Assembly: GCA_963576735.1 (NCBI GenBank)
Contig: OY755196.1
Coordinates: 10,087,912-10,151,911 of the forward strand
From: Bedellia somnulentella
Taxonomy: Eukaryota; Arthropoda; Insecta; Lepidoptera; Bedelliidae
Length of the DNA: 64,000 nucleotides
Reading direction: 5' to 3'
The position numbers and the translations under genes are program-made. The notes under the pieces are model-generated. The model worked only from the letters and a program-made list of their open reading frames with translations. It made no database searches and had not been told where the DNA came from. Of the stretch, positions 33,144-43,290 are shown piece after piece (positions within the stretch are counted from its first letter, which is position 1; every line of letters begins with the position of its first letter).

Positions 33144-33380
33144 CCGTATAGTGTCAGCTTAGAATAGCACTACCCCGCTTCTACCGATGGGTGTACGTAA
33201 GAGGCGACTAACGGTATTGGGGCTTTTAAGGGATGCTTGGGCGATGCGGTTGGAGACCCATCACCAACAACTTTTACTTTACCATCTTTTCCCCACTCAA
33301 CTTTGGCTGAGGAATTTCTAATTCCTTAGCTCTGGCTACCCCTTCTTGGGATTTATAGCCGTGAGTATATGTATGTATGT
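33144..33380 (+). mobile_element. SINE A copy with 10-bp TSD
   Basis: ATTATTATTG at 33134-33143 and 33381-33390 flank a full-length copy ending GTATGTATGT. Confidence 0.95.
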
Positions 33381-33435
33381 ATTATTATTGCTATGATATT
33401 TTAGGATAGCAGAAAAATCCTAAGTCACTATAATG

Positions 33436-33672
33436 TCAAACCAATTTACTATCTCTACTTACCCCAATAGCAATCAAAGAGCGTTATAACAAAGAAATCT
33501 AAGACGACAAACAAGCCTGAGGCAGACCTGAAAGTCATTAATCAAATCAATTCGATCCAATCAAATATTAATCGTCAGTCGATTGTCGGACATTAGCAAA
33601 TAGGAGTTTTCATCAGACCAAGACATTGTGCTTATGTTTTAGCAATTCTAGCGGGAAATGTGTTTGGGAGTG
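33436..33672 (+). repeat. L repeat, copy 1
   Basis: CCAATTTACTATCTCTACTT, CAATCAAAGAGCGTTATAAC, TCATCAGACCAAGACATTGT, GGGAAATGTGTTTGGGAG. Recurs at 34405 and 35128 in the same orientation. Confidence 0.85.
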
Positions 33673-33776
33673 CACAACTTGTCGACTTCTGGGTAGAGCT
33701 CGGGTGGATAGAATGACGGCCGTGGCCCACGTAAAATGGCCCTATAGTGACCAATTGCGGAAACCATTTTTCTAAT

Positions 33777-34052
33777 AAATAAAGAATAAATAAAGGAAAG
33801 AAAAATTTCGACACAGGCGGGATTCGAACCCGCGACCTCTAACCACGACTAAAACGTGTAAAAGAAATAAAGGATAAAAGAATTTCGCGCTGACAGCCAT
33901 TGACACGGTAGCTCAATTGGCAAGAGCGACGGGGGCGTATACCCGAGGTCGCGGGTTCGAATCCCGCCTGTGTCGAAATTTTTCTTTCCTTTATTTATTC
34001 TTTATTTATTAGTAATAATCCCCACATGAGATTTTCATGAACAAAAAGATTT
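33777..34052. mobile_element. Family C fold-back retroposon with 16-bp TSD
   Basis: Flanked by AAACCATTTTTCTAAT at 33761-33776 and 34053-34068. It begins with a minus-strand copy of the tRNA-like 3' half and tail, followed by a full plus-strand tRNA-like core (33902-33975) and tail. The outer parts form a perfect 68-bp inverted repeat (33772-33839 with 33945-34012). The tRNA-like core has an extra A in the D-arm and no regular anticodon arm. Confidence 0.9.
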
Positions 34053-34129
34053 AAACCATTTTTCTAATCTATCTATCTATCTATGTGTTTGGGAGACCGT
34101 ACATATTGAATTATTTTGTATGAAAGGCG

Positions 34130-34375
34130 TGCCGTATAGTGCCGGTTTAGAATGTCACTACCCCTTTCTACCCACGGGTGTCGTAAGAGGAAACTAAGGG
34201 TATGGGTTTTTTAAAGTGGTTTTTGTGCAATGCGGTTGGAGAATCGTCCAAAACCTTTGTTATACAATATTGTCGCTCTCACCTTCCAAAAGTGGCTGAA
34301 GTATGTCTTATTCTGGAGCTCTAGCCACCCGATCTAAAGATTTATAGCTGTGAGAAAAAATGAATGTATGTATGA
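34130..34375 (+). mobile_element. SINE A copy
   Basis: GTATAGTGCCGGTTTAGAAT head, subtype 2 (ACCCACGGGTGTCG), degraded tail TGAATGTATGTATG. Member of the L/A triplicated block. Confidence 0.85.
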
Positions 34376-34404
34376 CGCAAAAATAATAATTCACAATAAA
34401 ACGT

Positions 34405-34634
34405 GACCAATTTGTTGTCTCTACTTACCCTAAAAGCAATCAAAGACCTTTATAATAAAGAAATCTAAGACGACAAACAAGCCTGAGGCAGACCTGAAAG
34501 TCATTAATCAAATCAATTCGATCCAATCAAAAATCGTCGGTCGATTGTCGAACATAACCAAATAGGAGTTTTCATCAGACCAAGACATTGTGCTTATGTT
34601 TTAGTAATTACTAGTGACAAATGTGTTTGGGAGC
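34405..34634 (+). repeat. L repeat, copy 2
   Basis: Same order of blocks as 33436-33672 with small indels; ends ACAAATGTGTTTGGGAGC. Confidence 0.85.
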
Positions 34635-34644
34635 AAAACAAAAC

Positions 34645-35105
34645 TCGGCTTAGAATAGGACTACCCCATTTCTTTCCGTGGGTGGCTATGGGTATTGGGG
34701 CTTTTTAAGTGATTTTGGCGTGTAGTGCCGGCTTCGAATGTCGCTACCCTTTTCTACCCAAGGGTTTCGTAAGAGGCGACTAAGGGTATTGGGGCTTTTA
34801 TTGGATTTTTGGGCGAAGCGGTTGGAGACCCATCACCAAAAACCTTTATTTTTACCATCCCTTCCCCACTCAACTTCCAAAAGTGGGGGAGGAATTTATA
34901 ATTCCTTAGCTCTGGTTACCCCATTTAGGGAAATATAGCCATGAGTATATGTATGTATGTATGTAAATGATTTTGGGCGATGCGGTTTGAGAAGGATCAC
35001 CAACGATACTTCATTTCTACCATCTTGTCCCCATCAACATCAAGTTTCTAGCTCAAAAGCTCTGGCTACCCCTTTTAGGATCTATAGCCATGAAGATATA
35101 TATGT
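34645..35105 (+). mobile_element. Older SINE A copy split by a younger A
   Basis: Head part 34645-34718 and remainder from 34968 to about 35105. The break carries TGATTTTGG on both sides (34710-34718 and 34968-34976). Confidence 0.85.
34719..34967 (+). mobile_element. SINE A copy inserted into another A
   Basis: Subtype 2 copy with 9-bp duplicated target TGATTTTGG taken from the host A element; tail TATGTATGTATGTAAA. Confidence 0.9.
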
Positions 35106-35127
35106 TTGTCACAATTATACTCATTCA

Positions 35128-35345
35128 CAATACTACAAAATCAATTTACTATGTCTACCTACCCCAAAAGCAATCAAAGAGCGTTATAACAAAGAAAACT
35201 AATACGACAAACACGCCTAAGACTGATCTCAAAATCATTAATCAAATCATTTCGATCCAATCAAATATTAATCGTCGGTCGATTGTCGAACATAATCAAA
35301 TATGTGTTTTCATCAGACCAAGATATTGTGCTTATAAAGATGTTT
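35128..35345 (+). repeat. L repeat, copy 3
   Basis: TCAATTTACTATGTCTACCT to AGACCAAGATATTGTGC. More diverged at its 3' end. Confidence 0.8.
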
Positions 35346-35483
35346 TAGAGAGAATGTAATACCACACTTTCAGAACAAAGACGCTCAATAATTGTTTACT
35401 AACAGCATCATATGAAAATATTATTTATAATAAATAAGAAAACATTACAAATTCAATTATATACAATTTTATAGTATGAATAA

Positions 35484-35716
35484 ATTAGAATGGCTCTACC
35501 CCTTTCTACCCACGGGTGTCGTAAGAGGCGACTAAGGGTGTTGGGGCTTTTTATTGGATTTTTGGGCGATGCGGTTGGAGACCCATCACCAAAAACCTTT
35601 ATTTTACCATCATTTCCCCACTCAACTTCCAAAAGTGGCTGAGGAATTTATAACTCCTTAGCTCTGGCTACCCCTTCTAGGGAAATATAGCCGTGAGTAT
35701 GTGTGTGTGTGTGTGT
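35484..35716 (+). mobile_element. SINE A copy with (TG)n tail
   Basis: Subtype 2; the head is cut at GAATGGCTCTACCCC and the tail is GTGTGTGTGTGTGTG in place of TATG units. Confidence 0.9.
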
Positions 35717-36039
35717 TTATATATAACATTTGTATCTCTATTATATATCTTTCTATATATATGTATGTATTTAATATGTATAAGTTTATGTAATTTATAA
35801 ACTGATAATTTCAGTACGTCCCAACTGCTACAACCATATTGTACTTTTTAATTATTATAATGAAATCTATAATTAGCTTTACTTTTAAAAACTGTTGTCC
35901 TATTTACCTTTGTATTAGCAATAAGCCGTTGATTTCGTAAATAAACAAATAAATAAACAAATAATTAATAATTACTAGCGGGAAACTTGTAATGTGTATG
36001 GGAGGAGAATATATATATTATTATTTTATATTAAAGACG
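35717..36039. other. AT-rich, L-related end
   Basis: 35965-36000 (ACTAGCGGGAAACTTGTAAT) resembles the end of the L repeat, suggesting a further decayed copy of the L/A unit. Nothing else seen. Confidence 0.4.
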
Positions 36040-36115
36040 TGCCGTATAGTACCGGCTTGGAATCTACCCACGGGTGTCGTAAGACGTGACTATGGGTATG
36101 GGGCTTTTTGGCCCA
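36040..36115 (+). mobile_element. SINE A fragment
   Basis: GTATAGTACCGGCTTGGAAT...GGGGCTTTTTGG, a short subtype 2 piece. Confidence 0.7.
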
Positions 36116-36124
36116 TGAGTATGA

Positions 36125-36240
36125 GTATGAGAATATTGATGGATGTAAACGAAGCTAGAGAGGTTTGTCAGGATCGTACAAAAGGGCGATCGATAGTATC
36201 TGCCTACTCCAATGGGAACTATTGGCGTGAGTATATGTTA
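36125..36240 (+). mobile_element. LINE J 3' end
   Basis: GATGGATGTAAACGAAGC to ACTCCAATGGGAAC, then GGCGTGAGTATATGTTATG. Confidence 0.8.
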
Positions 36241-36280
36241 TGTTTTAAGCGATAATTTATCTGCTGATTCTTATTCTGAA

Positions 36281-37716
36281 CTAGTAGACCGGCCCAGCTT
36301 CGCACGGGTAGCGTAATTATAAAAATATCTGAGGTTTTATCACTGCTCAACCTTTGTGAAATATAGCGCAACTTATAGCACTCCTAAATAATTTAGCTTT
36401 GTGATTATCAAAGCGCTTTTATGAACTGTTCAGTATCTCCGAAAATAAACCCATGCAAACAATCAGAGTTACAAACTTTGCATACATCATACATATACTC
36501 ACGGCTATCTTTTGGCCGCGCAACCACTACTAAAAAATAATCGTTATAGCATGATTCAGTATTCACGTGCGACGACAGGACTGTGGAATGTGAGTGGCTT
36601 ATTTCATGTGTTTCTTTACCGATTTTTATGATTATATTTTTATCGAATAGGTAATAATGTAAACTTTTTTTAATGAGAGATGAATGAGAGATCTATAAAC
36701 GTAAAAGTAAACAAATATAATCAGAATGCTCCGAACTGCTAAGCTATCAGGAGTTACACGTGTTATTGTGAGTCAACCATAAAAGATAGATATATGCAGT
36801 TCAATGATATTTTCTTGACAATTTTGTGTAGAATATTTCCGTAATACATGATTTCTCTGTAACTATAACCACTAAGGCTGTACACGCGACAGAAGCTTAA
36901 AAATGCAGTAACTTCCCCCGTTTTCCCGAAATTTCGCATAATTTCCCTTCACTACTCTGCTGAAAAGTATACATCATATTATATATCATAATTTTACCAA
37001 GTTTTGTTAAAATCCGTCGAGTAGTTTTTGTTTCCATGAGGAACATACAAACCGACAGACAGACAGACAAAAACTTTACTGGTTGCATTTTTGGCATCAG
37101 TATCAATCACTAATCACCCCCTGATAGTTATTTTGGAAATATATTTAATGTACAAAATTGACCTCTCTACATACATACATACATATTCTCACGCCGTTAG
37201 TTCCCATTGGGGTAGGCAGAGACTATCGATCGCCACTTTGAACGATCCTGGCACACCTCTCTGGCTTCGTTTACATCTATCAATCTTTTCATACATGCTC
37301 TTTTATTCTTCATACTGCGGACACCTGCCTTTTTGAGCACATTTTCTATTTGATCCAAATGTGTCCTCCGAGGTCGTCCTCTACTAACATTACCTTCCAC
37401 ATTGGCTCTATATATCTCTTTCACCACTTTACTGTCATCCATCCTCTCTATGTGCCCAAACCATCTCAACATTACTTTTTCTATCTTTCTTACAATATCA
37501 TCTTTTACACCACACCTTTCACGAATAACATCATTCCTCACCCGATCACATAACATTACATTACACACTTTTCTAAGGGATCTCATTTCTATTGCATTCA
37601 CTCTACTTTCATGCTTCTTCTGCCACACCCAACATTTACTGCCATACATAAGCGTAGGAACAAGGACAGCATCATGCACAGCCACAACCTCTCTACAGAT
37701 TTATTATAAGTATAGA
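36281..37716 (-). mobile_element. Non-autonomous Helitron 2, with LINE J inserted
   Basis: Minus-strand element. Its 3' CTAG is at 36281-36284 next to a GC-rich CGTGCGAAGCTGGG hairpin region. Its 5' TCTATACTTATAATAAATCT ends at 37716 next to A (T at 37717). The net length without the J insert is about 910 bp. Internal TGTC repeats and CAGGGGGTGATTAG match Helitron 1. A short A-like scrap lies near 36490. No helicase. Confidence 0.9.
37171..37686 (-). mobile_element. LINE J, 516-bp 5'-truncated insertion with 10-bp TSD
   Basis: Flanked by ACCTCTCTAC at 37161-37170 and 37687-37696, both from the Helitron target. The whole insert is an open frame on the minus strand (about 162 residues) from VAVHDAVLVPTLMYGSKCW through LRWFGHIERMD and NVSRGRPRRTHLDQ to SAYPNGN, ending just before the 3' structured tail and (TATG)n. 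This is the region after the RT domain in RTE-like LINEs. The clean frame and exact duplication suggest a recent insertion. Confidence 0.95.
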
Positions 37717-37835
37717 TATAGATTAATCGAAGTTTGGTCTTCAAATGGTTATTTATCCCATGGCACCGCGATCGAACCCACGCCTCTCTACATTAGAAGC
37801 CTTGCTAGTCCCCACTGATCTGTCATTTCTCATAC

Positions 37836-37988
37836 CTTGTATATCAACAGCAATCTCATGTTTCATCTCCTCATCCAGGGCCGGTGAGCTGACCACACAC
37901 GAGAGCTGTCCAGCCAACTCCGCTCTACTGGCGGTGAAGACCAACGTATGTTGGACGGTTTTGTTGTCTGGTGACACTGTGGTTTTGG
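37836..37988 (-). CDS. Ig-domain exon of a cell-adhesion gene (upstream exon)
   Basis: A 153-nt exon on the minus strand between acceptor (CATCTTGTTCCAG) and donor (ATACAAG|GTATGAG). It starts and ends in phase 1. The peptide reads KTTVSPDNKTVQHTLVF, TASRAELAGQLSCVVSSP and ALDEEMKHEIAVDIQ: the second half of an Ig domain with the F-strand cysteine in GQLSC and a final strand ending in VDIQ. An N-glycosylation motif (NKT) is present. The next exon in the transcript is most likely 17667-17824; joining them gives a natural interdomain link, DIQ then VPPHH. No signal peptide or membrane segment lies in the window. Nephrin/SNS/Hibris-like is a tentative family. Confidence 0.8.
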
Positions 37989-38067
37989 CTGGAACAAGAT
38001 GGAATTGGTTAGAAGAGAGAATTAAAAGGTTGTTGTAATATGACAAATATACATAGATTGAATGAGT

Positions 38068-38412
38068 CAACCGTGATAGCCCAGTGGGTAGAACACTCGG
38101 TTATCGTGCAAACGACTAGTGTTCAAATCCTGGGTCGGGCCTACACCAATTTGTCTTTTCTAAAGACATATGTGTGGTTAATTTATCATGGTTGTTAACG
38201 GTGAGGGAAAACATCGTGAGGAAACCCACATAGCTGAGTTGAACTTAGTGATGTAACAGTGTATTCGTACAAAACGGCGATAGGCCTGCCCCCTATCACG
38301 TGAGTACACTGTCTTAGCAAAAAGTGGGTACTCTGAACACCAGGTGACAAAGTACGTGACGTTCAGAAGTATTATTACCTCTGCCAACCCCTTCGGTGTA
38401 AACGTTTGAGTT
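38068..38412 (+). mobile_element. SINE B copy, near full-length
   Basis: tRNA-like head: A-box GATAGCCCAGTGGGTAGAAC, B-box GTGTTCAAATCCTGG. Body CACCAATTTGTCTTTTCTAA ... CCTATCACGTGAGTACACTG, tail ACCTCTGCCAACCCCTTCGG then GTAAACGTTTGAG. Also produces spurious minus-strand frames. Confidence 0.9.
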
Positions 38413-38550
38413 TGAATCAATTAGAAGATAGAAAAAAAGTGTGGCACATAAATAACATTCTTTTTGTGCTTGGGCTTACACAATAAATGAGAAATAAGTC
38501 TAATAATCAAAGGACATGTAATTAATAATGAGTGGCAAGAAGGGAGGCGA

Positions 38551-38690
38551 TATACATACATCTAATCACCTCATGAATACCTAGATGCCAGAGTTCCTTA
38601 ATAAAAAAATACCTCCGCCACTGTTGGCAGTTAAGTGGGGAAAAGATTGTAAAATAAAGGGCGAAGCGGTTGGAGTCCCTTTACTAACTA
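38551..38690 (-). mobile_element. SINE A copy, decayed
   Basis: GCCACTGTTGGCAGTTAAGTGGGGAAAAGATTG is recognisable; both ends are degraded. Confidence 0.55.
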
Positions 38691-38754
38691 AGAATTATTT
38701 TACAAAAAAAAATGTAAAATATTCGGTGCCAGCGAACTCTGGCACTACTTAAAA

Positions 38755-38890
38755 AGTGTAAGAGAGACAAAGGAAAGAAGAATTTCGCACTAGCCGCCAC
38801 TTGACACTACAGCTCAATTGGCGTATACCAGGAGGTCGTGAGTTCGATCCCCGCCGGTGTCGAAATTTTTCTTTCCTTTATTTATTTGTT
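38755..38890 (+). mobile_element. Family C tRNA-like retroposon, core deleted
   Basis: AGAATTTCGCACTAGCCGCC, A-box ACAGCTCAATTGG, then a deletion of the D-arm end and anticodon region before GAGTTCGATCCCCGCC and the AAATTTTTCTTTCC tail. Confidence 0.75.
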
Positions 38891-39427
38891 ACTAAGAATT
38901 TCGTTATTCTGAAGCTTTCCCTACCCCATTCTGGGATACAAAGGCGTGAGTATATGCATGTATGTCCCTAATATAATCAATGTCACTTCAATAAAAAGCA
39001 TCTAAGCGCAACATTAAAGCGCAAATCAAACTCAATAGAATATGAATAATAAGATTAAAAGTGGAGAGCCATTTGCGAAGAAATTTCCAAAACGGCCGTC
39101 TATTAATTTTATCTTTTCAATTTGCTGCCGTCCCGTATTTTCGGTAATGTTTTAATTTATTTCAATAAATGTTCAAAGACTTTTGAGTCAAAATAGATCT
39201 GTTATTTTATATGTAGATTGTAGCAAAAACTATTACGTTTATGCTTAAAATAGCATTCTATGACGTAAACAGCTTTGAAAGATACTGAGAGCATTTCTAT
39301 TGATATGAAATATTTTGAAAGTTAAAATAATTTATGCTATTAAAGCTGTTTAGTTTCTAATGTGATATGAATAAGAGATATTGTATTTATGTAATAATTG
39401 AAATAATATAGCTCATATATATAGTGA
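38891..39427. other. No gene recognised
   Basis: AT-rich, except a short J/A-like tail near 38915-38965 (CTTTCCCTACCCCATTCTGG, GGCGTGAGTATATGCATG). Confidence 0.4.
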
Positions 39428-39770
39428 TAGCTCAGTAGGAAGAACACCGTTAATAGTGTAGACGATGTGGGTTGGGCCTACACCAATTTGTCTTTTCTAA
39501 AGTCATATATGTTATATTATATAGTTGATTTATCATAGTTGTTAACGGTGAGGGAAAACATCGTGAGGAAACCCACATGGCTGAGTTGTACGTAGTCATG
39601 TGACAGTGTATTCGTACAAAACGGCGATAGGCCTGCCCTCTATCACGTGAGTACACTATCCAAGCAAAACGTGGGTACTCTGAACACCTGGTGGTAATGT
39701 CACGTGATGTTCAGTAATAAAGTACCTCTGCTAACCCCTTCGGGGATATACAGCGTGAACGTATGAGTCT
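39428..39770 (+). mobile_element. SINE B copy
   Basis: GTGATAGCTCAGTAGGAAG head (B-box lost), body as in other copies, tail CTAACCCCTTCGGGG then GCGTGAACGTATGAG. Confidence 0.85.
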
Positions 39771-40044
39771 GAGAGTTAAAATTATAGAATACCTTTTTAT
39801 CAAAATTCGAGAATAATTTTAATACACTGAATTAGGTAAGAAACTTGAATGGATCCTATCCATTGTAAGACTTCGATATCCCAATTTCACAGTCGTCGTC
39901 AAAATTTACAAATACTATAAAATTGTAATGTGAAGTTTGATTATAAGTGTGATTTACATCTTGCTTTGTGGTGTATAATATTTTATGCAGTAATGAGAAT
40001 GTTTTAGTTCGTGAAAACCTTATGTGGGCATCATTACTAATAAA

Positions 40045-40187
40045 TAAATGAACGAAAAAATTCGCACTAGTAGCCACTTGACACTATAGCTCAATTGGCA
40101 GAGCGACGAGGGCGTATACCCGGAGGTCATGGGTTCGATTCCCGCTGTTGTCGAAATTTTTCTTTCCTTTATTTATTACTTCTGGCA
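40045..40187 (+). mobile_element. Family C tRNA-like retroposon
   Basis: tRNA-like core 40080-40153 (GACACTATAGCTCAATTGGC ... GGGTTCGATTCCC), then AAATTTTTCTTTCCTTTATT. Confidence 0.8.
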
Positions 40188-40258
40188 GTATTTCTATTTA
40201 GTGCGTTTCATTGTGTACTATATATACGCTAAATATATAATATTGAAATGAATTTATA

Positions 40259-40497
40259 GCTGTGTAGTGCCGGCTTAGAATGTCGCTACCTCTTTCTACC
40301 CACGGGTGTCGTAAGAGGCGACTAAGGGTATTGGGGCTTTTTATTGGATTTTTGGGCGATGCGGTTGGAGACCCATCACTAAAAACCTTTATTTTTACCA
40401 TCTTTTCCCCACTCAACTTCCAAAAGTAGCTGAGGAATTTATAATTCCTTAGCTTTGGCTACCCCTTCTAGGGAAATATAGCCGTGAGTATATGTAT
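40259..40497 (+). mobile_element. SINE A copy, subtype 2
   Basis: TGTAGTGCCGGCTTAGAATG, ACCCACGGGTGTCG, GGGGCTTTTTATTGG; tail TATATGTATATT. Confidence 0.9.
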
Positions 40498-40773
40498 ATT
40501 ATATTAGCCCAAAGTGTTGTTACTTAACACAAGAAACATGAAATAAGTACGCAAATAGCCAAGTGTCATAATTTGTTTAACATTAAAACATTTTCATTGT
40601 TGTCGGGTCGCATGCACGGAGATATTTGCCGCGAGTTTCTCTTTAAACTTTTCGCTACAAAGAGTTGAAATATCTATACTTATAATATTACGTGACACGA
40701 AAACTTTGGGAACATTTTTAAGGAAATTGCGCAGACGGAGGAGTGTGATATTATGCTAACTTATTATTTGTTT

Positions 40774-40990
40774 CGTGTAGTGCCGGCTTAGAATGTCACT
40801 ACCCCTTTCTACGCATGGCTGTCGTAAAAGGCGACTAAGGGTATGCAGCTTTTTAAGCGATGTAGTTGAAGACCTATCACTAACGATACTTTTTATTTCT
40901 ACCATCTTGTCCCCTAACAACTTTCAAATGGTGCTGAAGAGTTTTTAGCTCTTAAACTCTGGTTACAATTTTTTGGGATTTTTTGGGATT
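40774..40990 (+). mobile_element. SINE A copy, diverged (tail-to-tail pair)
   Basis: GTGTAGTGCCGGCTTAGAAT head; the tail ends in duplicated TTTTTTGGGAT and meets the tail of the next, inverted copy. Confidence 0.8.
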
Positions 40991-40991
40991 G

Positions 40992-41220
40992 ATACATACA
41001 TACATATACTCACGGCTATAAATCCCAAGAAGGGGTAGCCAGAGCTAAGGAATTGGAAATTCCTAAGCCACTTTTGGAAATTTGAGTGTGGAAAAGATGG
41101 TGCGATAAAGGTTGTTGGTTATGAGTCTCCAACCGCATCGCCCAAATACCGTTAGTCGCCTCTTACGTACACCCACCGGAAGAAATGGGGTAGTGCTATT
41201 CTAAGCCGACACTACACAGC
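40992..41220 (-). mobile_element. SINE A copy (tail-to-tail pair)
   Basis: (CATA)n at the junction, full body, head CCGACACTACACAGC. Subtype 1 (CACCCACCGGAAGAAATGGG). Confidence 0.9.
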
Positions 41221-41566
41221 AACCACAAAACCACTTCGAAACAATCTCAATTGAAATAAAACCGTAAACAAAATTCATTCGAAAACAAATCAGTCTCGTA
41301 ATCGAGTTGCGAGTTTAAGTAAACCGTTTGCATTTCCTTCTGTTAATACAATTTAACCCTTTTGGGGATGAAAATAAAGTGTGTATTTGTGAACGCGTCT
41401 TTGTTTTTATGTACAAAGAGACAGGATATTTAATTTTCTATTAGTGGTATCTTTCGGTACCAACTTTTGGTCACAAAGATTAATTAATTATTAATCTATT
41501 AAGTATTTTATCTATACTATAATAAGACTATAACGAGGTCAAAACTGTACATTAAAGAAAAAAAAA

Positions 41567-42270
41567 TAAAAACCGGTGGAATATGTTTTATTTATAATGC
41601 GTTAGTTAGAAGCATATTAGAATTCAACGCAGTTGTCTGGTCTCCACATGAGTTTAAGTATTGCCTTATGTTGGAGAAAATACAAAATAAATTTGTTAGA
41701 TTTTTGTATTGGAAAATGTACGGAGTTTATCCTTATTACCCCTTGATGTACCCCACTTTATTCGTACTGGGTATGGTGGGGTATAACTCATTGGGTGTGA
41801 GAAGAGACTTCGCATTAGTGTCATTTTGTTTTAATATTTTAAGGGGTCTTATTCACAATCCCACAATACTCAGTATCATTAATCTGATTGTTCCAAACGA
41901 GTCTTTGCGACGGCGCCGCGGCCGGCTGCTGGCGACGCCGGCGGCACGCACTAACTTGCTGCGTGACAGTGCGCTGTCTCGAGCTATCATGTCCCTGAAC
42001 CAAGTCGCCGAACAAGTAGATATTTTTTCGTGTTCTTTAATGGATTTCAGACTAGCGTGTCTAAAAGTGTTATGTTATGGATAGATTTAAGCTCTGTGAT
42101 TTTACTTTATGATATTTAAACATTATGTTTAGTTTTTATTTTTTGTTGTCCGTAGAATAGATTGAAAGATATTGTTATTTTGTTAATAAATTGTGTATGT
42201 TAAAGTGAAACATGAACGAATTAGGTTTATATCTGTAATGTTTATGTTTTTGTAAATAAATAAATAAATA
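41567..42270 (+). mobile_element. LINE C-terminal end, 5'-truncated
   Basis: From about 41580 the frame reads GGICFIYNALVRSILEFNAV then VVWSPHEF, NKFVRFLYWKMYG, and on to 42084. This is the post-RT region of a Jockey/CR1-type LINE, last about 165 residues. A locally GC-rich block (41911-41960) codes an Arg/Ala-rich stretch. The 3' UTR ends in (TAAA)n at 42254-42270. Inserted in Helitron 3. Confidence 0.8.
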
Positions 42271-42666
42271 TTTTCGATACTGAAGCCAAATTTGCTATTT
42301 TTGAAAAAAATGTCTGTCTGTCTGTCTGTCTGTATGTCCGTTCATCACGTTAATTCTACCGGAACGATCTTGATCAATTTTGGCATGAATGTAGGTTATA
42401 TACCTGGCCAACATATAGGATATAATTTATCCCGGATTTCGCAAGGGTTCCCACAGGAGATAAAAAAACATAACTTTTATATGGTTCCCCATATTTACAC
42501 GATTAATTTTTTCATCGACCGACTTTATCGGACTCTTCATTAATAGTCTTTTTGAAAAAAATAAGGGTTTTATCCATTTTCATCAAAATAATTGTCCATT
42601 TAATTGTTTGTCAATAGTATGACTACTAGATATATAGGATATCACAAATTTGAGATTCACACAAAT

Positions 42667-42742
42667 GTCTGCGTGGCGCAGCGGTATACCGTTTGGTAAA
42701 CACTAAGTGCGAAATACCTAGGTTCGAATCCCGGGTGGTCAA
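42667..42742 (+). repeat. tRNA-like SINE head
   Basis: A-box GTGGCGCAGCGGTATACC and B-box GGTTCGAATCCCGGG, with a non-standard middle. A tRNA-derived repeat rather than a functional tRNA. Confidence 0.55.
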
Positions 42743-43044
42743 AGTCTTTTTGCGTATTTTTTTTGCTTTTGTGTTAGGTTAGAATAATAGGATGCACTAA
42801 TCCTTCTTTTTCACATTCAAATATGCGAATATGTATGAATAAAGATAATTGAAAGCATATTGTATGAATATTGCGTTGCTTTCTGCATCGCGGTACGATT
42901 TCTTATTTTCTTTGTTATAGATACTTCAGTTCATACTAAACTTTTATGACAGTTCGAAGACTGTCGGGTCAGCTAGTCAATAATAATTGAAATGCGATAA
43001 GGGAATGATTAATGGCCCTTCTTCAGAATCCGTTCCTATCTAGT

Positions 43045-43172
43045 TATACATACATATACTCACGCCATTAGTTTGCATTGTGGTTGGTAGAGACTATTGC
43101 CTCTTTGAATGATCCTGTATAGCCTTTGGAGCTTCATTAAATTCATCAATATTTTCATAAATGCGCTTTTTA
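43045..43172 (-). mobile_element. LINE J 3' end, diverged
   Basis: CATACATATACTCACGCCATTAG, then a degraded version of the J end. Confidence 0.7.
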
Positions 43173-43290
43173 ACCAACTTCATAAAAAGGGGTGTTCTCA
43201 AGTCGACCGTATATTTTTTTTTTGTTTGTTCGCCGATTACTTCGCCATTTATGAACCGATTTTGATTATTATTGTTATGCTGCTAAGCTG
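43166..43290 (+). mobile_element. Family E terminal fragment
   Basis: TTAACCAACTTCATAAAAAGG, GTTCTCAAGTCGACCGTAT, T-run, CATTTATGAACCGATTTTG: the conserved order of E-type ends. Confidence 0.6.

Larger units (their letters stand above)
17825..37835 (-). other. Inferred 20-kb intron between two Ig exons
   Basis: Bounded by the donor at 37834-37835 and the acceptor at 17825-17826. Phase 1 at both ends allows direct splicing. The interior is dominated by retroelements, Helitrons and LINEs. An unseen alternative exon cannot be excluded. Confidence 0.6.
41511..42976 (+). mobile_element. Non-autonomous Helitron 3 with LINE inside
   Basis: Begins TCTATACTATAATAAGACTA after A (41510) and ends CTAG at 42973-42976 before T. 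After the LINE insertion it resumes with CGATACTGAAGCC and a TGTC repeat (42309-42332). It also holds a tRNA-like block at 42667-42742. A divergent relative of Helitrons 1 and 2. Confidence 0.85.

Noticed and set aside
37753..38038. Plus-strand ORF opposite the Ig exon
   Set aside because: Antisense shadow; the minus strand has splice sites and a clear Ig pattern.
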